64,000 nt of DNA from Amycolatopsis sacchari (lineage in GTDB: Bacteria > Actinomycetota > Actinomycetes > Mycobacteriales > Pseudonocardiaceae), in NCBI RefSeq assembly GCF_900114035.1, contig NZ_FORP01000021.1, forward strand, positions 1 through 64,000, written 5' to 3'. A program made the translations under genes and the position numbers. The notes beneath the pieces are model-generated. The model made no database searches, was not told the origin of the DNA, and was given only the letters and a program-made list of their open reading frames with translations. Shown in pieces: positions 17,742-28,541 of this stretch. The stretch's first letter is position 1. Each line of letters opens with the position of its first letter.

Positions 17742-20700
17742 CTACCTCACCGTGCTCCGCAGCTGGCGCGCCGCCACCGACAGCGTCGCCAGGTCCAGCC
17801 TGCCCGAACGGCCGATCTCGTCCAGCGCGACCCGCGCCCGCGACAGCCGCGACGCGTTCGCCTTCTCCCACTGGGCGATCTTCTCCTCGGTGGAGTCCTC
17901 GGGGTCGCTGTGCCGCAACGCGTCCAGCGTGATCGCCCGCAGGGACGAGTACACGTCGTCACGCAGCGAGAGCCGCGCGAGCGCGTGCCAGCGGTTGCCG
18001 CGTTCGAGCGCGCTGATCGAGGTCAGCAGCTGGTCGACGTTGAGGTGCGCCGACAGCGCGTAGTACAGCTGCGCGGTTTCCAGCGGGCTGCGCTCGGCGT
18101 CGACCCTGGCCTCCCGCTCCGCCAGCTCGGTGACCTCGATGACGTCCAGCAGCCCGTAGGAGTCCAGCAGCACCGCGACGCGGTCCGCCAGCTCCGTCGG
18201 CACGCCCTCGCCGCAGAACCGCTTGGTGCGCTCGGCGACGGTCTCCGCCTCCCGGCCGCCCAGCATCTCGCGGACCTTCGGCGCGAGCTTCGCGACGTTG
18301 TCGCCGAAGCGGCTCATCTCCGCGCCGACCGCGATCGGCTGCGGGCGGTTCGCCAGGAACCAGCGGGCCGCGCGGTCGAGCAACCGCCGCGACTCCAGCA
18401 TCATCGCGTCGGTGATGCGGGTGTCCACGACGTTGTCGAGCGCGTGGATCGCGCTCCACAGGGAGTCCAACTCGTAGACGCGCGTGACCACCGTGTACGC
18501 GCGCACGGCGTCGGTGGCGGTCGCGTTCATCTCCTCGGCGAGGCGGAACGCGTACGTGATCCCCGCGCCGTCGACGACCTCGTTGACGAGCATCGTGCTG
18601 ATGATCTGCCTGCGCAGCGGGTGCTCGGCGATGGCGTCGGAGAACCGCTCCCGCAACGGCTTCGGGAAGTACTCCGGCAGCCGCCGCGCGAACACCTCCG
18701 CGTCGGGCAGCTCGCTGGCCAGCAGCTCGTCCTTCAGGTCGAGCTTGACGTGCGCGAGCAGCGTCGCCAGCTCCGGGGAGGTCAGGCCGCGGCCCGCCTT
18801 CTCCAGCTCGCGGAACTGGGCCTTCGTCGGCAGCGACTCCAGCTCCCGGTCCAGCGCGCCCGCGGCCTCCAGCGCCGCGACCTGCCGCTCGTGCACGCTC
18901 ACCATGCCCGGAGCGTGCGCCCGGCTCACGCCGAGCACCGAGTTCTGGTGGTAGTTGTCGGCCAGCACGAGCTCGGCGACCTCGTCGGTCATCTCGTGCA
19001 GCAGGCTGTTGCGCTGCTCGCGGTCCAGCTGCCCCGCCGCGACCAGGTGGTCGAGGAAGATCTTGATGTTGACCTCGTGGTCCGAGCAGTCCACGCCGGC
19101 CGAGTTGTCCAGCGCGTCGGTGTTGATCTTGCCGCCCGTGCGGGCGAACTCGATGCGGCCGCGCTGGGTCAGCCCGAGGTTGCCGCCCTCGCCGACGACC
19201 TTCACCCGCAGGTCCTTGCCGTTGACGCGGACGGCGTCGTTGGCCTTGTCGCCCGCGTCGGCGTGCGTCTCGTCCTCGGCCTTGACGTAGGTGCCGATAC
19301 CGCCGTTCCACAGCAGGTCCACCGGGGCGAGCAGGATCGCCTTGATCAGCTCCGCCGGGGACAGGTGCGTGACGTCCTCGGCGAGACCGAGCGCGCGGCG
19401 CACCTGCGGCGTGATCGCGATCGTCTTGGCGCTGCGCGAGTAGATCCCGCCGCCCTCGCTGATCAGGGAACGGTCGTAGTCCTCCCACGACGAGCGCGGC
19501 AGCGCGAACAACCGCTTGCGCTCGGCGAACGACGTCTTCGCGTCCGGGTCGGGGTCCAGGAAGATGTGCAGGTGGTTGAAGGCGGCCACCAGCCGGATGT
19601 GCTCCGAGAGCAGCATCCCGTTGCCGAACACGTCGCCCGCCATGTCACCGATGCCGACGACCGTGAAGTCCTGCCGCTGCGTGTCCACGCCCAGCTCGCG
19701 GAAGTGCCGCTTGACGCTCTCCCACGCGCCGCGCGCGGTGATGCCCATGGCCTTGTGGTCGTAGCCCACGGAACCACCGGAGGCGAAGGCGTCACCGAGC
19801 CAGAAGCCGTAGCTCGCCGACACCTCGTTGGCGATGTCGGAGAACGTCGCGGTGCCCTTGTCCGCCGCGACCACCAGGTACGTGTCGTCGGCGTCGTAGC
19901 GCACCACGTCCTTCGCGGGCACCGTCCGGCCCTCGACGCGGTTGTCGGTCAGGTCCAGCAGGCCCGAGATGAACATGCGGTAGCAGGCGATGCCCTCGGT
20001 CAGCTGCGCGTCGCGGTCCACGCCGGGGTCGCCCGTCGGCGCCGGCGGGCGCTTGACGACGAACCCGCCCTTCGCGCCGACCGGCACGATGACCGCGTTC
20101 TTCACGGCCTGCGCCTTGACCAGGCCCAGGATCTCCGTGCGGAAGTCCTCACGCCGGTCCGACCAGCGCAGCCCACCGCGGGCGACGGCGCCGAACCGCA
20201 GGTGCACACCCTCGACGCGCGGCGAGTACACGAAGATCTCGAACCGCGGGCGCGGCTCGGGCAGGTCCGGCACGCTCTGCGGGTCGAGCTTGATCGCCAG
20301 GAACGGGCGCGGGTTCCCGTCGTCGTCGGTCACCCTGTAGTTGGTGCGCAGGGTCGCGCAGATGACCGCGAGCAGGCGCCGCAGGATGCGGTCCTGGTCG
20401 AGGCTCGTCACCCCGTCGATCATCGAGGTGATCTCGTCGACGAGGGTCTGGGACTGCGCGTCGGACTCCGGGTCGGTCGCCAGGTCGAAGCGGTGCTCGA
20501 ACAGTTCGAGCAGCTTGGTGGCGATGTCCGTGTGCGCCAGCACGGCGTCCTCGATGTACTCCTGCGAGTACGGCGTGCGGGCCTGGCGGAGGTAGCGCGC
20601 GTAGGCCCGCAGCACGGACGCCTGCCGCCAGGTCAGCCCCGCGCGCAGGACCAGCGAGTTGTAGCCGTCGATCTCGCAGTCACCGCGCCAGGCGGCGGCG

Positions 20701-22703
20701 AACGCGTCCTGGAAGCGGACCCGCAGGTCCTGCTCGTCCTGCTCGGTGAGGTCGTCGAGCGCCTGCTGCCGGATGCGCAGGCCGAAGTCGTAGATCCACG
20801 AGCGGGTGCCGTCCTCGCGGCGCAGCTCGTACGGCCGCTCGTCCACGACCTCGACACCCATGCGCTGCAGCACGGGCAGCACGGCCGAGAGCGTGACGCC
20901 CTCGCCCAGCAGGTACAGCTTGAAGCGCCGCTCCCCCGGCTCGGCGTCCGCCGGCACGTAGAACGACATCGCCAGGTCCTGCTCGTCGCGCAGCGACTCC
21001 AGCCTGCGGAGGTCGGCCAGCGCGTCGACGGCGCTGAAGTCCTCCTTGTAGGCCTCGGGGAACACGCCCGCGTAACGCTGGCCCAGCTCGGTGGCGGACT
21101 CCTCGCCGACGGTCGTGGCCCGGCCGCCCTCACGCCGCTCGGCGAGGATCGCGTCGACCATCAGGTCGTCCCAGCTGCGCACGGCCGCGTTGAGGCGTTC
21201 CTGGATGCGCAGCGTGTCCGGTTCCAGCTGGCGGCTGGGGTCGGTGTGGACGATGAAGTGCACCTGGGCGAGCGCGGTCTCGCCGACGCGCGTGCCGTAC
21301 TCGAGGTGGGTGCCTTCGAGTTCGGCGAGCAGGACTTCCTGCATCGCCAGGCGCGAACGGGTCGTGTAGCGGTCGCGCGGGAGGAAGACGAGGCACGAGT
21401 AGAAGCGGCCGTAGGGGTCGCGCCGCAGGAACAGCCGCAGCCGCCGCCGGTCGGACAGCGTGATCGCGCCGATCGCCGTGGAGTACAGCGAGTCCCGGTC
21501 GGCGGAGAACAGGTCGGCCCGCGGCCAGTTCTGCAGGACCTCCAGCATGCGCTGGCCGGAGAAGGACTCCATCGGGTAGCCGGCGCGGTGGATGACGTCG
21601 CGGACCTTGCGCGCGACGACGGGGATGTCGAGGACATCCTCGTGCAGGGCGCTGGTGGTGAACATGCCGAGGAAGCGGTGTTCGCCGGTGACCTGGCCGC
21701 GCTCGTCGAACGTCTTCACGCCGACGTAGTAGGGGTAGACGGGCCGGTGCACCGTGGAGGGGGCGCTGGCCTGGGTGAGGACGAGGAGCTCGGGCTTGAG
21801 GGCGTTGCCCGCCGTGTCAGGGCCGGCGGTGAGGCTACGGGCGGCGAGGTTGTCCTGCCGCAGCACGCCGAGTCCGGAGGCGAGGGAGGCGCGCAAGGCG
21901 GGTTCGTCGTCGCCGGGTTCGCCTTCGGTGACCTCGAAGCGGCGGTAGCCGAGGAAGGTGAAGTGACCGCGGGCGAGCCAGCGCAGCAGCGCGGCGCTCT
22001 CGGCGATCTCGTCGGCGGGCAGCGGCGGCGGGTTGTCGTCGAGTTCCCGGGCGACGTCGTTCGCGGCCTGCACCATCTTCTCGGTGTCCTCGACGACCTC
22101 GCGCACGTCGGCGAGGACGGAGGTCAGGCGGGTGTCCAGTTCCCGCGCCCGGGTGGGGTCGGTGATGCGGTCGACCTCGACGTACATCCACGATTCCGCG
22201 GCGGCGCCCTCGGGGGGCTGGGCGGCGTCGGCGGTGGGGTGGATTTCGAGGAGCTTGCCGGTGATGTCCCTGCTGACGACGACGATGGGGTGGACCAGCC
22301 GCTGGACCTGCAGCCCGTCGCGGGCGAGCTTGGCGGTGATCGAGTCGACCAGGTAGGGCATGTCATCGGTGACGATCTGCACGACGGTCGCGTCGCGGGT
22401 CCAGCCGTCTTCGGCGGTGGTGGGGTTGAACAGCCGGACGCCCGGTCTCCCGGGGACGCGCTGTTCGGCGAACTGGCAGTGCGACCGGACGGCGCCGACG
22501 AGGTCGACGGGGTCGTCGCCGAGGACTTCTTCGGCGGGCAGGTGGCGGTAGTAGAGGCGGATGAGGTCGGCGATGTCGGGTGCCTGCTGGGCGGCAGCTT
22601 CGATCAGCTCGTCCCGGATCTGCTCGGGGCTGGCCGGTCGCCGTTGAAGGGTCTCCCGCCCGGAGGCCACGCCGGGACGGGACGAAACACCGGTCGAACT
22701 CAT
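17742..22703 (-). CDS. gdh: NAD-specific glutamate dehydrogenase, 180-kDa class
   Basis: 1,653 residues, the size of the large L_180 NAD-GDH. The long N-terminal ACT-like regulatory region (SHCQFAEQRVPGRPG, TDDMPYLVDSITAKL) precedes the catalytic part with GAKGGFVVKRP, RYDADDTYLVVAADKGTATFSD and VVGIGDMAGDVFGNGML. It deaminates glutamate to 2-oxoglutarate with NAD. The ATG at 22701-22703 is preferred (GGAGAG nine bases ahead) over an upstream TTG at 22712. It heads a gdh-thioesterase-hypothetical operon as in mycobacteria. Confidence 0.95.
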   Translation of the reverse strand: MSSTGVSSRPGVASGRETLQRRPASPEQIRDELIEAAAQQAPDIADLIRLYYRHLPAEEVLGDDPVDLVGAVRSHCQFAEQRVPGRPGVRLFNPTTAEDGWTRDATVVQIVTDDMPYLVDSITAKLARDGLQVQRLVHPIVVVSRDITGKLLEIHPTADAAQPPEGAAAESWMYVEVDRITDPTRARELDTRLTSVLADVREVVEDTEKMVQAANDVARELDDNPPPLPADEIAESAALLRWLARGHFTFLGYRRFEVTEGEPGDDEPALRASLASGLGVLRQDNLAARSLTAGPDTAGNALKPELLVLTQASAPSTVHRPVYPYYVGVKTFDERGQVTGEHRFLGMFTTSALHEDVLDIPVVARKVRDVIHRAGYPMESFSGQRMLEVLQNWPRADLFSADRDSLYSTAIGAITLSDRRRLRLFLRRDPYGRFYSCLVFLPRDRYTTRSRLAMQEVLLAELEGTHLEYGTRVGETALAQVHFIVHTDPSRQLEPDTLRIQERLNAAVRSWDDLMVDAILAERREGGRATTVGEESATELGQRYAGVFPEAYKEDFSAVDALADLRRLESLRDEQDLAMSFYVPADAEPGERRFKLYLLGEGVTLSAVLPVLQRMGVEVVDERPYELRREDGTRSWIYDFGLRIRQQALDDLTEQDEQDLRVRFQDAFAAAWRGDCEIDGYNSLVLRAGLTWRQASVLRAYARYLRQARTPYSQEYIEDAVLAHTDIATKLLELFEHRFDLATDPESDAQSQTLVDEITSMIDGVTSLDQDRILRRLLAVICATLRTNYRVTDDDGNPRPFLAIKLDPQSVPDLPEPRPRFEIFVYSPRVEGVHLRFGAVARGGLRWSDRREDFRTEILGLVKAQAVKNAVIVPVGAKGGFVVKRPPAPTGDPGVDRDAQLTEGIACYRMFISGLLDLTDNRVEGRTVPAKDVVRYDADDTYLVVAADKGTATFSDIANEVSASYGFWLGDAFASGGSVGYDHKAMGITARGAWESVKRHFRELGVDTQRQDFTVVGIGDMAGDVFGNGMLLSEHIRLVAAFNHLHIFLDPDPDAKTSFAERKRLFALPRSSWEDYDRSLISEGGGIYSRSAKTIAITPQVRRALGLAEDVTHLSPAELIKAILLAPVDLLWNGGIGTYVKAEDETHADAGDKANDAVRVNGKDLRVKVVGEGGNLGLTQRGRIEFARTGGKINTDALDNSAGVDCSDHEVNIKIFLDHLVAAGQLDREQRNSLLHEMTDEVAELVLADNYHQNSVLGVSRAHAPGMVSVHERQVAALEAAGALDRELESLPTKAQFRELEKAGRGLTSPELATLLAHVKLDLKDELLASELPDAEVFARRLPEYFPKPLRERFSDAIAEHPLRRQIISTMLVNEVVDGAGITYAFRLAEEMNATATDAVRAYTVVTRVYELDSLWSAIHALDNVVDTRITDAMMLESRRLLDRAARWFLANRPQPIAVGAEMSRFGDNVAKLAPKVREMLGGREAETVAERTKRFCGEGVPTELADRVAVLLDSYGLLDVIEVTELAEREARVDAERSPLETAQLYYALSAHLNVDQLLTSISALERGNRWHALARLSLRDDVYSSLRAITLDALRHSDPEDSTEEKIAQWEKANASRLSRARVALDEIGRSGRLDLATLSVAARQLRSTVR

Positions 22704-23491
22704 TTCAGGCAACTCTCCACTGAGCCTTGATCACGCGATCACGCCGAACAGCCTCACCATAGTGCGACCTCGCGAACCCGTTTCGGCTATGGGGACGCAC
22801 CGATCCCCGCCCCCGCTGCTAGGCCCTGGTGCCCTCCCCCACACGGGCGGGGGTGGCGAGGCGCGGGTGGGGCACATCACGCCCGCGGCGGGGTGGTGCC
22901 CGGCTCGGGCGCCCGGGCGCGGGGGTGCCCGGCTCGGGCCCGGGGGCGGCGGGAGTGCCCGGCTCGGGCGCCCGGGGCGGCGGCGGTGCGCGGCGCGGGC
23001 GCCCCTGGGCGGCGGGAGTGCCCGGCTCGGGTGCCGGGGGGCGGGGGGCGGCGGTGCCAGGCTCAAGGGCCGGGGCGGCGGGAGTGCCCGGCTCAGAGCC
23101 CGGGGTGGCGAGGGTCTGCGTCCCCTCGCGCCGGGGCGCGGGCGACTCCCGTCGTGGGGTGGGCGGCGGGCAACGGGCGATTGTGGCGCCCGATGGGCGA
23201 CGTTCGAGTCTGGCGTCGTGGCTCAGGCAGCGCGCTTCCCCGGGGCAGTGGGCAGGCACCGGGCTTCACCAGGACCGTGGGCGGGCGCCAGGCGAGTCCG
23301 ACGCCATGGCGTGGGCGGCGGGCGAGGCTGCCGCGATGAACCGCATCGCGCTTCCCCAGGTCTGTGAGGCGGGCGCCACGCACCCCCGTCAGGGCCACTC
23401 GCAGGCGCGGGATACCCATGCACAAGCCCCGCAACGATCTCCGCTTCAGAGCGGCCCGCGGGCCAGCGCCGCCGCTCCGCCCCGGATGTGC
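22704..23491. other. long non-coding gap containing a GC-rich minisatellite
   Basis: About 790 bases between the divergent-side start of gdh and the end of the 963-residue gene. Frames through it encode only low-complexity Gly/Arg/Pro strings in several phases, so none is accepted as a gene. The gdh promoter must lie near 22710-22790. The repeat itself is listed separately. Confidence 0.6.
22896..23112 (+). repeat. imperfect ~30-bp tandem repeat, 7 copies
   Basis: Copies of a unit starting GTGCCCGGCTCGGG begin at 22896, 22925, 22955, 22986, 23018, 23054 and 23084, a period of 29 to 36 bases. Units are almost pure G/C and vary by small indels, which argues against translation. It behaves like a minisatellite. 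Confidence 0.8.
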
Positions 23492-26383
23492 TCAGCGATC
23501 GCCGCGGTGACGGCCGTTCGGGGACTCGCCGTTGCGACTGTGACCGTTCACGGTGCGACGTTCGTCCGAGCCCTGGTTCCCCAGCCGCTTCACTAGGGCC
23601 GCCGCGCTCGAGGTGCCTGCCTGGTGCTCCGCCAGCGCGCGGGCGAGCAGGTCGGCGAGTCCGGCGTCCTCGGGGAGGTCGTCGTCCGGGAGCGGTGATC
23701 CGTTGTACTCGCTGCGGAAAGGCTCCCCGAGCCCGTCGTCCTCGAAGGCCGGGGTGCTCGTGAAGTGCGTCGAGGTGGAGGCCATGTCGTCGCCGAAGTC
23801 CTCGAACGGTTCCAGCGACGGCGGCAGCTTCAACCTCGGCAGCCACGGGTCGTTGACCACGACGGAGCGGTCCTCGACCTCCGGCTCCGCCGAAACCGGT
23901 GCCCCGGCATCGTCGGCGGAAGATCCGCGAGTCGAGTCTTCAGAAGCCTCAAGACGCGGCTCGTCCGGACGCTCGTGTCCCTCGTCCTCGGCGGCACCGT
24001 GACCGGAGTCCTCGGCCGTCCCGTGGCGCGGACGGTCGCTTGCACCGTGACGCGCGCTGCCCGAGGACTCTTCCTGAACATCCGGGGCGCCGGCGTGGCG
24101 AGCGTTCCCGTCCGTCGTGGATTTCCGCCCGTTCACGCCGAGCGCGACGTCCAGCTTGCTCTCCTGGGAGTCGTCTTCCCGTGCGGCCTCGGCAAGCTTC
24201 GACGCGGACGCAGATTCGTCGTCCTCGTTCGCCGCCCGTCGACGGCCGCCTCCGGACCCCGCGGAGATGCCGAGCCGGTCCAGTACCGACCGGGCGGCGA
24301 CCGAACCGTGCTCGGCGTCGTGCCGGGTCGTCGCCTTGCGCTGCTCGTCGTCCACGACCTGGGCCGAAGCCGGTTCGGGCTCCTCGCGGAAGTCGGCGTC
24401 CGCGGCAGCCGTGGGCCGGTCGTCGGCGACGTCCTGTGCCGCACGGCTTTCCGATTCACGGTCGAGCACGAGCGACACCCGTGGCGTCGCGGGCTCGTCG
24501 GCAGGTGGCGGCGCGAGTGGCAGATCAGGAACGTCCGCCGAGTCGGCCGGGACCGGGGCGAGCCTGATCTCGGGGCGAGCGGCACGGCGCGCTTTGTCGT
24601 CCTCGGAACGGCTTTCGTCCGCCCGGCGGCGCTTCGGCAGCGCCTGCGTGCCACCCGCGGACTCGGTCACTGGCCGCGGTTCACCGATGCCAGCAGGATC
24701 AACACCGGCCAGCCGCTCAGCCGACGCTCCCTCAGCCGCCCGACGGCGCCCGCCCGTCGACTCGACGTCCACGCGCCGCTCTCCCGGAGCTCCCGTCGCG
24801 GCGCGCCGCCCGCTCTTCGGCTCAGCGTCCAGCTGTCGTTCTCCGACCGCGCCCGTGGCGGCCCGCCTGCCGGTGCCGCTCGACGAGGGCTCCTCGGCAC
24901 GCCGCTTCCCGCCCGCTTCGGGCGCACGTGTGTCGCTTTCACTGCCGGCCGGAGTCAGATGCCGGGTCTCCGCCTGCTTTTCGTGCACCGGAGCGACGAT
25001 GCGCGGGATGATCACCGTGTGCTCGGCGGCATCGGGCTCAGGTCGCGTGTGCCCGCCCTGCCGCCGACCCTGGTCGACGGCAGGATGAGCCACGACCTGC
25101 CCGTTCCGCCCGGCCCCGCCGTGCTCCACGTTCCGCCCCGTCCCGGCATTCTCCGCGTTCCGCCCCGGCGCGGCGTGCTCCGCGTCGGCGACCGCGTGCA
25201 TGTCCACGGTGGGGCGCGTGTCGACGTCGCTTCCGGAGATCACGCGCAGCACGTCGTCGAGGTCCAGGGTCGCGTGCCCGCCGTTGCCGAACTCGCCGGC
25301 GAGCATCCCCATCGCCTGCCGCCGGGCACGCGCGTGCACGTGTTCGGCCGCCCGGCTGTGGTGCAGGCACTCGATCGCCTCGGACGCACGGCCCAGCCGT
25401 TCTTCGACGTGCGCCAGCTCCGCCCACAGCCGTGCGGTCAGCGCGGGCAGCCCGTGCCGGTCGGTGCTGTGCACGGCGTCGCGCAGCATGACGGCCGCCG
25501 CCTCCACCGAGCCCGCCGGCAGCAGCACGCGGGTCGCCACCGCCATCCGGAGCCAGCCCAGCGGCGCGACAGAGGCCGCCCGCTCGGGTTCCACGAGCAC
25601 CGATTCCGCGATCTCGGCGGCGTTTTCCGTGTCACCACGGTCGAGCAGCGAGCAAACCAGTTGCAGGATCAACCGCACCCGCACGACACCGCCGTCGCAG
25701 CCCGGATCTTCGAGCTGCTCGAGCAACCCGAGCCCGGTGCGCGCCGCGTCGGCGGCCCCCATGATGTCCGCGTGCCGCCGCCGGTGCGCCGACATCGCGA
25801 CGCGAACCAGCGCGCGGGCCAGCAACCGGTCGTCGCCGTCCAGGTCGTCGTCCGCGCCACAGAGCCGATCCGCCTCGGCGAGCGTCCGGTCCAGCTCGGG
25901 CTTGCGCCCGAACTGCGACAGGCAGCCGACCAACTGGCACAAAGCCGCCGCTTTGCTGACGCCGCCGACCTCCGCCATGTCCAGCACGGGTCGCAGCGCG
26001 GCCAGCCCGGTCAGGGGGACGCCGACGCTGCGAGCACAGAGCGCCAAGTCCGTGCGCAGGCCCGCGGCGAGCGCCGCCTCACCGGCGTCCTCCGCTGCCC
26101 GGAGCACGGCGACCGCGCGTCCGACGGTCCCGGCCCGCCAGCCGAGCCGCACCCTCGCCGACACGACGGAGCTTTCGGCTCGCACCCACAGCTCGTCCGA
26201 TCCAGCGGTTTCGGCGAGCGACGCGGCTCGCTCGCCGAACACCACGGTCAGCTCCGGGGCTCGCAGACCGAGAACAGCAGCCTGCCGCAGCAGGTTCTCG
26301 ATCGCTGGGTGCTCACCCGTACCGGCCGTGGTCCACCCCGCTGTCGCGGGCGGGCTGGATCGGATGTGCTTGATGGCTACCAA
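23492..26383 (-). CDS. large actinomycete protein: TPR-like N half, disordered C half
   Basis: 963 residues. The first ~390 are helical and repetitive (AAVLGLRAPELTVVFGERAA, ALAAGLRTDLALCARSVGVP, AELAHVEERLGRASEAIECL), like tetratricopeptide arrays in actinobacterial regulators. The rest is hydrophilic, rich in Glu, Arg, Ala and Ser with recurring GRRAATGA-type segments, and probably unstructured. A short conserved end around LADLLARALAEHQAGTSSAA and a basic tail close it. The likely start is TTG 26383 behind CGGAG. It lies between ettA and gdh where mycobacteria have nothing comparable as I recall. I do not recognise a function; a scaffold role is a guess. Confidence 0.75.
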   Translation of the reverse strand: MVAIKHIRSSPPATAGWTTAGTGEHPAIENLLRQAAVLGLRAPELTVVFGERAASLAETAGSDELWVRAESSVVSARVRLGWRAGTVGRAVAVLRAAEDAGEAALAAGLRTDLALCARSVGVPLTGLAALRPVLDMAEVGGVSKAAALCQLVGCLSQFGRKPELDRTLAEADRLCGADDDLDGDDRLLARALVRVAMSAHRRRHADIMGAADAARTGLGLLEQLEDPGCDGGVVRVRLILQLVCSLLDRGDTENAAEIAESVLVEPERAASVAPLGWLRMAVATRVLLPAGSVEAAAVMLRDAVHSTDRHGLPALTARLWAELAHVEERLGRASEAIECLHHSRAAEHVHARARRQAMGMLAGEFGNGGHATLDLDDVLRVISGSDVDTRPTVDMHAVADAEHAAPGRNAENAGTGRNVEHGGAGRNGQVVAHPAVDQGRRQGGHTRPEPDAAEHTVIIPRIVAPVHEKQAETRHLTPAGSESDTRAPEAGGKRRAEEPSSSGTGRRAATGAVGERQLDAEPKSGRRAATGAPGERRVDVESTGGRRRAAEGASAERLAGVDPAGIGEPRPVTESAGGTQALPKRRRADESRSEDDKARRAARPEIRLAPVPADSADVPDLPLAPPPADEPATPRVSLVLDRESESRAAQDVADDRPTAAADADFREEPEPASAQVVDDEQRKATTRHDAEHGSVAARSVLDRLGISAGSGGGRRRAANEDDESASASKLAEAAREDDSQESKLDVALGVNGRKSTTDGNARHAGAPDVQEESSGSARHGASDRPRHGTAEDSGHGAAEDEGHERPDEPRLEASEDSTRGSSADDAGAPVSAEPEVEDRSVVVNDPWLPRLKLPPSLEPFEDFGDDMASTSTHFTSTPAFEDDGLGEPFRSEYNGSPLPDDDLPEDAGLADLLARALAEHQAGTSSAAALVKRLGNQGSDERRTVNGHSRNGESPNGRHRGDR

Positions 26384-26430
26384 TGGGGACTCCGCTTCAG
26401 TTCCGGCTCAAGCGTGCTCGCGGGCGCGCG

Positions 26431-28107
<1,677 letters not shown>

Positions 28108-28541
28108 GACGTCGATCGTAGAGCCGCGCGTTACCCGGCCGAACGGCGGTCACCATCCAGCGACCCAGCGTCACCCCCCGTTCACGGCACGAACACTTCT
28201 CGTCGCGGTGCGCTGACCACCACCGCTCCAGCACGCGGAAGCGATCCCGCCGCCGTGCCCGCATCGCTCCACTCGCCGCCGCCCAGGTCCGATACGGGCT
28301 GCCCGTTCAGCTCCACTGCAGCGCCGGACGGTCACCCCTCAACCTCAAGTACAGAGCGAGACTCCCGAGGACGGGCCACCCCCGGACCGTCACGACATCC
28401 CCACACACACTCCTGCATCTCGTCCCCCCTGCCGTGTCCCGGTTTTCCTGCCGTGACACCAGCCTGCCCGGGCGAGCGAGCGGTGAAAAGACCCAGTTGA
28501 CGAAGCTGTGGACAACTGGGGGTATGTGGACAACTCGCGGC
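28108..28541. other. intergenic region with two DnaA-box-like sites
   Basis: About 430 bases without a supported gene. TGTGGACAA (the reverse of the actinobacterial DnaA box TTGTCCACA) occurs at 28507-28515 and again at 28525-28533, 18 bases apart. The rest, 28140-28480, shows nothing I can name. Confidence 0.5.

Noticed and set aside
16791..22730. 1,979-codon open frame antisense to gdh
   Set aside because: It is the mirror of a highly GC-biased gene; composition is Arg/Gln/Val/His filler without motifs, while the opposite strand encodes a complete glutamate dehydrogenase.
22829..23596. Possible secreted Gly/Pro-rich protein in the minisatellite
   Set aside because: Unit lengths vary by non-multiples of three, several frames are open at once and no start or ribosome site is credible.
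28507..28533. Replication origin
   Set aside because: Only two boxes, no dnaA/dnaN, no AT-rich element; the neighbouring genes are not origin markers.
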